Source of the DNA: Cryomorphaceae bacterium
Lineage (GTDB): Bacteria > Bacteroidota > Bacteroidia > Flavobacteriales > Flavobacteriaceae
Assembly: GCA_003331265.1 (NCBI GenBank)
Contig: QOPV01000008.1
Coordinates: 1 to 41,321 of the forward strand
DNA length: 41,321 bases
Direction: 5' to 3'
Part shown: positions 34,516 to 41,321 of the stretch, in pieces
How positions within the stretch are numbered: the first letter of the stretch is position 1
How the letters are laid out: each line of letters starts with the position of its first letter
Position numbers and translations under genes: made by a program
The notes under the pieces: model-generated
Database searches by the model: none
What the model saw: the letters and a program-made list of their open reading frames with translations, nothing else
Told to the model about the DNA's origin: nothing

Positions 34516-34926
34516 ATGATTTATTCAAAAAATGATTTAAAAAAAGCAAGTAAGTTTATCATTAAAAACTGTAAATCAAAAAATTATTTATTTAAAGGAA
34601 AAGTTGGTGCTGGAAAAACTACTTTAATTAAAGAACTTTGTTTAAACATGAATGTAAAAGACAATGTAAATAGTCCCACTTTTAGTATTATAAATGAATA
34701 TTTAACTAACAGTTCTAACTATATTTATCACATGGACTTGTTTAGATTAGAAAGTGAAAATGAAGTAAATGATTTAGGTATAATAGAATATTTAGAAAAT
34801 GATGATATTGTTATTATTGAATGGCCTGAAATAATATTAAATAATCTAAACATAAAACATTCTTTAATTGAAATAGACTATGTCAATGAAAACAAAAGAA
34901 AACTAACAATAACTAACAAAGTATAA
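34516..34926 (+). CDS. tsaE: tRNA threonylcarbamoyladenosine ATPase TsaE
   Basis: 136 residues with Walker A GKVGAGKTTL (28-37), the SPTFSIINEY segment and HMDLFRL. A Walker-B-like IVIIEWPE is near 96-103. It works with TsaB and TsaD in making the t6A modification at tRNA position 37. It is essential in many bacteria. Its stop overlaps the start of the next gene by one base (TAATG). Confidence 0.94.
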   Translation: MIYSKNDLKKASKFIIKNCKSKNYLFKGKVGAGKTTLIKELCLNMNVKDNVNSPTFSIINEYLTNSSNYIYHMDLFRLESENEVNDLGIIEYLENDDIVIIEWPEIILNNLNIKHSLIEIDYVNENKRKLTITNKV

Positions 34927-35273
34927 TGAGTTTATTCAAAAGATTACTTTTTTATTTTTTTGGTTTTCTAATCGGGTTGATTTTTTTATTTTATTTCATG
35001 GATAAAAAGAATACCACTTTTAATTATTCACCCAACAAAAGAGTTTTAGCTGATATTAAAAAAAAGAAATGGATTTTTAGTTCAGATATTGATTCCATTG
35101 AAATAAATAAAATTAATATTTTAAATGATTTTAACGTTGATTTTTCTAAAAGTGATGTAGATTTAGATTCATGTAAAATTTATGTAGTTGAAAAAAAATT
35201 AAAAGAAGATAATTTTTATTATTGGGTGAAAAATTGTTCTAAAAGCGCAATGTTTAAAAAAAATTCTTATTAA
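34926..35273 (+). CDS. Small membrane-anchored protein, conserved-looking, function unknown
   Basis: 115 residues with an N-terminal membrane helix (about 7-25, FYFFGFLIGLIFLFYFM) and a polar, lysine-rich periplasmic or cytoplasmic tail containing NYSPNKRVLADIKKKKW. Position after tsaE and this layout are familiar from flavobacterial genomes, where it may be annotated as a DUF4258-like protein; I cannot confirm that. Its last four bases overlap the convergent proline dehydrogenase gene. Confidence 0.75.
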   Translation: MSLFKRLLFYFFGFLIGLIFLFYFMDKKNTTFNYSPNKRVLADIKKKKWIFSSDIDSIEINKINILNDFNVDFSKSDVDLDSCKIYVVEKKLKEDNFYYWVKNCSKSAMFKKNSY

Positions 35274-36439
35274 ACATTTACTGATTTCCTTCTTTTTATT
35301 TCATTAAGAATCAGCTGAAGTTCTCTTCCAGTTTGACCTTGAACTGATGAGTTTTCTTCTGCTCGACGTATAAGATAGGGCATTAAGTTTTTTACTGGAC
35401 CAAATGGAAGTATCTTAAAAACATTAAAACCTTCTTTTGCTAAATTAAAAGTAATATTGTCACTCATCCCATATAATTGACCAAACCAAATTTTATCATC
35501 ATTTTTTAAAACTCCATTTTTAGACATCATGCTCATTATTTTTAGGACAGAAGCTTCATTATGTGACCCACAAACAAGACTAATTTTATTAATATTATTA
35601 AAAACAAAATCTAGACCTTTATTAAAGTTTAAATCTGTAGCTGATTTATCTTTACATATTGGAGATTTTATTTTCATAATAGCTGCTAATTCTCGTTCTT
35701 TTTCCATGTAAGCTCCTCTAACTAATTTGAAACCAAAAGTAATTCCAGTATTATTTTTTAATAATTTTTTCATATAATCTAAACGATCCCATCTATACAT
35801 TTGAATAGTATTATAAACTATTGTTTTGTCTTTATTATATTTTAACATCATTTTGACTGCTAAATCATCAATCGCTTTTTGAACTAAAGTTTCTTCAGCA
35901 TCAATTAAAATTTTAACGTTATTATCATAAGCTTTCTGACATACGCCTTGAAATCTTTTTACAACTCTATTCCACTCTGCATTTTCAATTGGATTTAAAC
36001 TTATCCCTGATGTTACTTTTTCAAATAAATGAATATTTCCTAAACATGTTGGTTTAAAAACAGCAAATGGGATTTCATTGCGATTTTTTATAAATTCAAT
36101 TATGGAAAGTTTCTTTTTATAGCATGAATCAAATTCATCTTCGGTCTTAAATGCTTCAGTGGAAAAATCAAGAACCGAGGATACGTTTTTATCAAACATT
36201 TTCTTTATTGTAGGGTCGCAATCTTGTTCGGAAATTCCTCCACAAAAATGATTAAAAACAAAAAACTTAATTATTGAAGTTACTGGAAGATTAAATTTTA
36301 GAGAAAAATTTGTTAAGGAAGTACCCAATTTGACCAAAAACTTATTTTGAATGATATTAAATAAAAACTTCCCTCTTAAAAGTTCAAAATCTGTTTTTAA
36401 GGAAAATGCATCTTTAGTATTACTAAATATAGACTTCAA
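35270..36439 (-). CDS. Proline dehydrogenase
   Basis: 389 residues, monofunctional FAD-dependent (beta-alpha)8 barrel. Typical motifs are AVFKPTCLG, the DAEETLVQKAIDD active-site loop, the FGFKLVRGAYMEKER substrate loop and the closing YLIRRAEENSS with two arginines that bind proline. It oxidises proline to pyrroline-5-carboxylate, the reverse direction of ProC in the arginine operon. The start is TTG (36437-36439) giving MKSIFSNTKDAFSLK; an in-frame TAG lies 21 bases upstream of it, with no ATG between. Confidence 0.93.
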   Translation of the reverse strand: MKSIFSNTKDAFSLKTDFELLRGKFLFNIIQNKFLVKLGTSLTNFSLKFNLPVTSIIKFFVFNHFCGGISEQDCDPTIKKMFDKNVSSVLDFSTEAFKTEDEFDSCYKKKLSIIEFIKNRNEIPFAVFKPTCLGNIHLFEKVTSGISLNPIENAEWNRVVKRFQGVCQKAYDNNVKILIDAEETLVQKAIDDLAVKMMLKYNKDKTIVYNTIQMYRWDRLDYMKKLLKNNTGITFGFKLVRGAYMEKERELAAIMKIKSPICKDKSATDLNFNKGLDFVFNNINKISLVCGSHNEASVLKIMSMMSKNGVLKNDDKIWFGQLYGMSDNITFNLAKEGFNVFKILPFGPVKNLMPYLIRRAEENSSVQGQTGRELQLILNEIKRRKSVNV

Positions 36440-36494
36440 TTTTTTAAAATATTTATAATGCTAATTTACATGGTTTTTTAATAAAAAAAGATGT

Positions 36495-36502
36495 TATTTT
36501 TG
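36495..36502 (+). promoter_or_regulatory. -7 box of aroB
   Basis: TATTTTTG matches TAnnTTTG exactly and ends 20 bases before the aroB ATG, in the 83-base gap to the divergent proline dehydrogenase gene. Confidence 0.5.
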
Positions 36503-36522
36503 TAATGTATCATTGAAATGTA

Positions 36523-37581
36523 ATGAAAGAAATTAAATCCACAGACTACTCAATTTATTTTAAAAACGACGGGTATAGTGAACTTTTTAAGTTTATTAAA
36601 TTAAAAAATTATTCTAAAATATTTATTCATTTAGATACCAATACTCATAAGCTTTGTTTAAAAGTTTTTTTAAATCAAGTTCAAGAGTTCAATTATCATT
36701 CGATAATATCAAAAGCTGGAGAAGAAAATAAAAATATTGAATCATGCGTGAAATTATGGAACAACCTGTCTGAATTAAATGGAGACAGAAAAAGTCTAAT
36801 TATAAATTTAGGTGGTGGAGTTGTGGGAGATATGGGTGGGTTTGTTGCAAGTTGTTATAAAAGAGGAATAGATTTTGTAAATATTCCTACAACCCTATTA
36901 TCTATGGTTGACGCTTCAGTTGGTGGTAAGACAGGAATAGATCTTGGTGTTTTAAAAAATCAAATAGGAATATTTTATGATCCAAAAATAGTTATTATTG
37001 ACCCGCTTTATTTAGAAACCTTAGATGAGTCTGAACTGTTAAGTGGATATGCAGAAGTTTTTAAGCATTCCATTATTTCATCACTAAATACTTTTGATAA
37101 TTTAATTTCAAAAAATGTTTCTTTGGATTTTAAAGATCTGAAAACTATAAAAAATTCCATAGAAATTAAAAATAATATTATATTGATAGACAGGAAGGAA
37201 TTAAAGGAAAGAAAAGCACTTAATTTTGGACATACTCTTGGTCATGCTATTGAATCATATTTTTTGAACACTGAAAAAAAACTTTTACATGGCGAAGCAA
37301 TTGCAATTGGAATTATTTTGGCATCATATATATCTAACAAAACTGTAGGTTTTTCAACTGAAGATATGAACAAAATCAAATCACATTTAATGATTTTTTA
37401 CAAAAAAATAACATTTACTAGTTTAGAAATTAAAGGAATTACAAAACTATTGATTCACGACAAAAAGAATAGTCACGGTAAAATCAATTTTGTTCTTATC
37501 AAAGAAATAGGCAGACCTGTCTATGATATTGAAATCAACAATGAATTAATAACAGATTCATTTAAGTATTACTCTATTTAA
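36523..37581 (+). CDS. aroB: 3-dehydroquinate synthase
   Basis: 352 residues. The NAD-binding core has NLGGGVVGDMGGFVA (about 94-108) and the substrate site IPTTLLSMVDASVGGKTGI. Zinc ligands are in the FGHTLGHAIE pair and HGEAIAIG. It makes dehydroquinate in the shikimate pathway. It stands alone, divergent from proline dehydrogenase, and ends exactly where the convergent PEP carboxylase gene ends, with no base between. Confidence 0.96.
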   Translation: MKEIKSTDYSIYFKNDGYSELFKFIKLKNYSKIFIHLDTNTHKLCLKVFLNQVQEFNYHSIISKAGEENKNIESCVKLWNNLSELNGDRKSLIINLGGGVVGDMGGFVASCYKRGIDFVNIPTTLLSMVDASVGGKTGIDLGVLKNQIGIFYDPKIVIIDPLYLETLDESELLSGYAEVFKHSIISSLNTFDNLISKNVSLDFKDLKTIKNSIEIKNNIILIDRKELKERKALNFGHTLGHAIESYFLNTEKKLLHGEAIAIGIILASYISNKTVGFSTEDMNKIKSHLMIFYKKITFTSLEIKGITKLLIHDKKNSHGKINFVLIKEIGRPVYDIEINNELITDSFKYYSI

Positions 37582-40167
37582 TTAAGCTGAATTTCTACTG
37601 GCATTAATATTTCCAAAAAGTGATCTAGTAACCATTTTTTCATATGTTTTTAAATCGCTTTTAGTAAGTTCTCCACCTTCAATTTGTTTGATTTTTCTTA
37701 AAGCATATTGTTGTATAGTAATGAGAGGCAATACTATTTTTTCTCTTGTTTCTATTGAAGCTTTATTAGCTGGTTCGTTTTCCATCAAATTTTTAAAACC
37801 AGATAATTTTAAAATTAACAATTTAGATAATTCATATTCATTATAAATAATAGTCCAAAACTCCCCAAATTCGGGATCTTCTTTCATATATGCAGTGAGC
37901 TTAAAAAAAGATTTTGTTAAACTCATCATACTGTTAGATATTAAAGTTCTAAAAAAAGGTGATCTTTTATAGAGTTTTTTCAAATCAGAAAACTTGTTAT
38001 TATCATCATAATATTTCAAAGCTGTTCCAACCCCATAAAAACCTGGGACATTTTGCTTTAATTGACTCCAACTACCTACAAAAGGAATAGCTCTCAAGGA
38101 ATTAAAATCAAATTTATCATCAGATTTACCTCTCTTAGAGGGTCTACTCCCAATATTTGTTTTAGCATAATATTTAATGGTACTCATGTGTTCTAAATAA
38201 GGAACAAATTTAGGGTGATTTTTAAAATCGGTGTATGATTTGTAACTTATTTGAGCAAGTTTATCTAAAATAGCCTTATCATCTTTTTTTGAATCATTTG
38301 AATCAAAATTTAGAACTCTATTTTGAATACCCGCACTTAACAGCTGTTCCAAATTATATTGACACGAATCTACAGTTCCAAAATTAGAGCTTATAGTTTG
38401 ACCTTGAACAGTTAACTGAATTTCGTCAGATTCAACAAAAGTTCCCATGGATGCATAAAATTGATGTGTATTACCTCCTCCTCTAGCTGGAGGTCCACCT
38501 CTCCCGTCAAAAAACACCACTTTAACGCCATATTTTCTAGAAATAGAAGTTAGAGACTCTTTTGCTTTTAAAATACTCCAATTAGCCATTAAATAGCCTC
38601 CATCTTTGGTTCCATCAGAAAAACCTAACATTATTGTTTGCCTATCTTCTCTGTTTGCTAAATGTTTTCTGTATGTAGAGTTATTATAAACCGATTCCAT
38701 CACCTTAGCTGCTACTTTTAAATCTGAAACTGTTTCAAACAAAGGAATAATATCAACCGTTGGACTCTTCCAATCACTTAATTTAAACATTGAAAATACT
38801 TCCAATATGTTCAAAGCAGATTGGTTGTTACTAATTATATATCTATTTGACCCCATTTCACCATTTGATTTTTGAATCAACTTCATTGCTCTTATTGAAC
38901 TAAGAATTGACACTACTGAATCATTAGTAAAGGAATTTACTGGAATATCTCCACTAAGTTTAGAGAGAATTTTTATTTTTTGATCTTCAGATAAAGTGCT
39001 GTAATTCTCCTTTGAATTAGTTATTAAAAGATCTTGGGCAACTTTAAATACACTTTCGAATGCCTTACTATGTATTCTAGAATCTTGCCTAATATCCAAA
39101 CTTGCAAAATGATATCCAAAAATATTTACTTTATTAATTATATCATCCAACTGATCTAAAAACAAAGATTTATGTTCAGAAATTAAAATTTCACGAACAT
39201 TATAAAGTTGTTTTTTTAATTCGATTAGGCTTATTTTTGGATCTTTGCTATGATTAGTGATACTCAAATACAATCTATTTTCTAAATCAATTATAATTGT
39301 CTCTATATTCTTAAATGTCAATCTTCTTCTTAACTTTCTAATATCCCTGTAATAATTTTTTATAATATCACTTCTTAATTTTAATGAAGTTTTTAAAGTA
39401 ATTTCTGTTGTTACAAATGGATTACCATCCCTATCTCCACCAGGCCAAAAGCCTAAATTTAAAATATCATTATTAAACTCTTTTCCATCAAAAATATTTG
39501 ATCTTATGTATTTATATATATTACTTATGGAATTATAGAAAACATTCTCTAAATACCATGTTAAACTTACTGCCTCGTCATATGGAGAAGGTTTTTTATT
39601 TTTAAAAAAGGGGGTTTTTCCTAACTGAGATAATAAAGTCTTTATTTCAACTAAATCATTGTTCTTAACCGCATCGGTTAAATCAGTAATAATTCCCAAA
39701 ACTGAACCAGGGTAAAACTGAGTTGGGTGAGCAGTTAAAACTGGTCTTACTTTAAATTTAGATAAGTATTTTTTAAACTCCGTTTTTTTATTTTTTGATT
39801 CAACTTCCTCCTTCAAACTTCTTAGTGTTCCCCTACCATCAAGATTATTTATTTTAGAAAATGAAGCATCTTCAACAGCGTCAAATAAAACAACCTGTCG
39901 TTCTATATATTGAATAAATTGAAATAATAATGCAATTTTCTCTTTTTCACTACTCTTGTTTAAATAGATCGTAAAAAAATTATCAACTATTTGAGTTGGA
40001 TTATTGTTGTTATTATAACCTTCCACACAAATTTTTTCGAATAAAGGTAACATCACTCCAGTATTAGATATACTTTCGTAGGGAAGAGTTGAAAATATGC
40101 TGTTATAAACTTGGAATTTAGATAGTACTTTATCGTTAAATCTTTCCTTTTTTGTAAGTTTTCTCAC
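37582..40167 (-). CDS. ppc: Phosphoenolpyruvate carboxylase
   Basis: 861 residues, full length for the bacterial type. Catalytic segments are LTAHPTQ (His near 146), the GGDRDGNPFVT loop, LGFSDGTKDGGYLMANW with the active-site lysine, and FFDGRGGPPARGGG with the mobile phosphate-binding loop. Near the C-terminus FGNINASRNSA differs from the classical NTG ending: it stops in Ala after Ser. It replenishes oxaloacetate. It is 16 bases downstream of an Lrp/AsnC regulator on the same strand. Confidence 0.96.
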   Translation of the reverse strand: MRKLTKKERFNDKVLSKFQVYNSIFSTLPYESISNTGVMLPLFEKICVEGYNNNNNPTQIVDNFFTIYLNKSSEKEKIALLFQFIQYIERQVVLFDAVEDASFSKINNLDGRGTLRSLKEEVESKNKKTEFKKYLSKFKVRPVLTAHPTQFYPGSVLGIITDLTDAVKNNDLVEIKTLLSQLGKTPFFKNKKPSPYDEAVSLTWYLENVFYNSISNIYKYIRSNIFDGKEFNNDILNLGFWPGGDRDGNPFVTTEITLKTSLKLRSDIIKNYYRDIRKLRRRLTFKNIETIIIDLENRLYLSITNHSKDPKISLIELKKQLYNVREILISEHKSLFLDQLDDIINKVNIFGYHFASLDIRQDSRIHSKAFESVFKVAQDLLITNSKENYSTLSEDQKIKILSKLSGDIPVNSFTNDSVVSILSSIRAMKLIQKSNGEMGSNRYIISNNQSALNILEVFSMFKLSDWKSPTVDIIPLFETVSDLKVAAKVMESVYNNSTYRKHLANREDRQTIMLGFSDGTKDGGYLMANWSILKAKESLTSISRKYGVKVVFFDGRGGPPARGGGNTHQFYASMGTFVESDEIQLTVQGQTISSNFGTVDSCQYNLEQLLSAGIQNRVLNFDSNDSKKDDKAILDKLAQISYKSYTDFKNHPKFVPYLEHMSTIKYYAKTNIGSRPSKRGKSDDKFDFNSLRAIPFVGSWSQLKQNVPGFYGVGTALKYYDDNNKFSDLKKLYKRSPFFRTLISNSMMSLTKSFFKLTAYMKEDPEFGEFWTIIYNEYELSKLLILKLSGFKNLMENEPANKASIETREKIVLPLITIQQYALRKIKQIEGGELTKSDLKTYEKMVTRSLFGNINASRNSA

Positions 40168-40183
40168 TTAATTAATCAAAATC

Positions 40184-40663
40184 TTAAAGTTCATTAAAAA
40201 TTCTATGCATTAGGCGTTTTTTATCATTTATACTTTCCTCTAAAGAAATCATTGTTTCTGTTCTAGAAACACCCTCAATGTCATCAATATTAAAAATAAT
40301 CTCCTTAGCGTGATCAGTACTTTTGGCCCTAACCTTACAAAATATATTAAATTTTCCAGTCGTTATATGAGCTACTGTTACAAATGGAACAGCCTCAAGA
40401 CTCTTTAACACATATTTTGTTTGATGAGTTTTTTCTAAGAAAATCCCAATGTAAGCAATAAAAGTATATCCTAACTTTTTATAATCTAAGGTCAATGAAG
40501 AACCTTTAATTATTCCTGCATCTTCCATTTTTTTAACTCTTACATGAACAGTTCCAGCGGAAATTAATAATTTTTTTGCTATATCAGTAAAAGCTGTTCT
40601 GGTATTATCAATTAAAAGGTCTAATATTTGATGATCAATTTCATCTAATTTGATTTTAGTCAT
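40184..40663 (-). CDS. Lrp/AsnC-family transcription regulator
   Basis: 159 residues. Residues 1-60 hold the winged helix-turn-helix (DEIDHQILDLLIDNTRTAFTD, then AGTVHVRVKKMEDAGII). Residues 65-155 form the RAM/AsnC effector domain, with VTVAHITTGKFNIFCKVRAK matching the ligand-binding strand. Members usually sense amino acids and bend DNA as octamers. It shares a transcription unit with ppc, so amino-acid control of anaplerosis is plausible but inferred. Confidence 0.93.
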   Translation of the reverse strand: MTKIKLDEIDHQILDLLIDNTRTAFTDIAKKLLISAGTVHVRVKKMEDAGIIKGSSLTLDYKKLGYTFIAYIGIFLEKTHQTKYVLKSLEAVPFVTVAHITTGKFNIFCKVRAKSTDHAKEIIFNIDDIEGVSRTETMISLEESINDKKRLMHRIFNEL

Positions 40664-40726
40664 TTTATTGTTTTTAAATTTAAAGAAAAGTAAATATATT
40701 GAATTATTTTCACATAATTATTAAAA

Positions 40727-41321
40727 TCATTGAATTATTCGCAATTTATTAACGTAAACTAATAAATCACTTAATATATTCGTATTTAAATCGAAGCATT
40801 TTTTTACATTTTTGAAATCTAAATCACTATGTCCAAACATATTAGCTAAATTTCCTTTTTTATCAATGTATGGATCAAATTTTATTTCTTTTAAGCTATG
40901 GTCTAGAGTCTCGTTAAACATGATCGAAATATTAGTTCTGTAAATCTTACTCTCTTTCAGCACCTTCACGTTTCTCAATAAAATATCTGTTAAGTAGGTT
41001 GTGTTTTCAGGAATTAAATAATAATCCTTGTAATCAATATCTACAAATTCGTTAAAAGCAATTGATTTTAAAGATAAAATTAATGCAATACACATATACT
41101 TTCGAGTAACTTCTCTATCATAATCATCCTTAAAATGACCAGATTCAAAAAGAATAGTTGGGGTTTTTAATGATTGAAAAGTATCTCCCACACAATTTTC
41201 ATTAAAATCATCATTATATCTAGAAAAATGTCCTGGAATTAATTCTGATAGACTATTTGCAATTGAAGATATTATCTTCATACTAGTTATTCTGGATTTA
41301 CTTTCAGACTTATTAATATCT
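40727..41321 (-). CDS. C-terminal part of an M14 zinc carboxypeptidase, 5' end outside window
   Basis: The frame is open across the window edge: codons upstream of the ATG at 41281 continue as DINKSESKSRITS, so this is an internal methionine, not a start. The visible 197 residues include SRYNDDFNENCVGDTFQSL and TPTILFESGHF, where the glutamate fits the catalytic base of M14 carboxypeptidases (Glu270 in carboxypeptidase A). The zinc ligands HxxE and H lie in the missing part. The family is common in Bacteroidetes; substrate is unknown. Confidence 0.75.
   Translation of the reverse strand, partial: DINKSESKSRITSMKIISSIANSLSELIPGHFSRYNDDFNENCVGDTFQSLKTPTILFESGHFKDDYDREVTRKYMCIALILSLKSIAFNEFVDIDYKDYYLIPENTTYLTDILLRNVKVLKESKIYRTNISIMFNETLDHSLKEIKFDPYIDKKGNLANMFGHSDLDFKNVKKCFDLNTNILSDLLVYVNKLRIIQ

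Noticed and set aside
41279-41281. Last gene starting at ATG 41281
   Set aside because: The frame continues open to the window edge and the visible part matches only the C-terminal region of M14 peptidases, so the true start is outside.

Overview
The window is strongly AT-rich and densely packed. It looks like a chromosomal segment of a Bacteroidetes bacterium, most likely a small-genome, possibly marine flavobacterium. The lineage evidence is: PorX (response regulator plus PglZ domain), the LpxC-FabZ fusion, the transcarbamylase-type (ArgF') arginine operon with proC inside it, a DUF2911 protein, TAnnTTTG-type -7 promoter boxes, and no obvious Shine-Dalgarno sequences. I see no insertion sequence, prophage, CRISPR array, rRNA or tRNA.

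Layout. 1-9.0 kb holds housekeeping and accessory genes: a cut-off DCC-family gene, mutS2, ung (divergent from mutS2, both apparently starting at TTG), a YbjQ-family protein with a 34-residue membrane ORF behind it, a four-helix membrane protein, then on the minus strand a SUI1/YciH factor, a 2-oxoglutarate/Fe(II) oxygenase, alanine dehydrogenase, a membrane-anchored amidohydrolase, a DUF2911 protein and a cold-shock-domain protein. 9.05-10.34 kb encodes a pentameric ligand-gated ion-channel-like protein. 10.34-10.8 kb is the only long intergenic region. It contains an imperfect inverted repeat and a short ORF whose GC-rich core spells PAPRRARP, just upstream of the arginine operon. 10.8-19.5 kb is the arginine operon (GNAT, argG, argC, proC, argD, argF', argB, argE, argH). 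It runs tail-to-tail into the complete histidine operon (26.44-19.5 kb, minus strand: hisG-D-C-B-H-A-F-IE), which is preceded by a leader peptide with three consecutive His codons and an intrinsic terminator. 26.6-32.9 kb (minus) carries lpxD, lpxC-fabZ, lpxA, efp, sucD, fabG and a prohibitin-like gene. 33-35.3 kb (plus) holds porX, tsaE and a small membrane protein. 35.3-41.3 kb contains proline dehydrogenase, aroB, PEP carboxylase, an Lrp/AsnC regulator and the C-terminal part of an M14 carboxypeptidase cut by the window edge.

How it fits together. Two amino-acid pathways sit back to back, each behind a short leader ORF rich in codons for its own product. The his leader is a textbook attenuator: HHH codons, an antiterminator segment repeating the terminator 3' arm, a terminator and a T run. 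The arg leader is less conventional and is the most interesting item. Its Arg codons are CGT/CGC in a genome that mostly uses AGA, they sit in a proline/arginine-rich segment, and I find no clear terminator, so its mechanism is open. Both leaders share an exact 19-base upstream sequence containing a TATAATATTTG promoter-like element. Residue Ala90 of the transcarbamylase suggests that arginine synthesis here uses succinylated rather than acetylated intermediates. The remaining genes serve outer-membrane lipid A and fatty acid synthesis, translation, type IX secretion control and central carbon metabolism.
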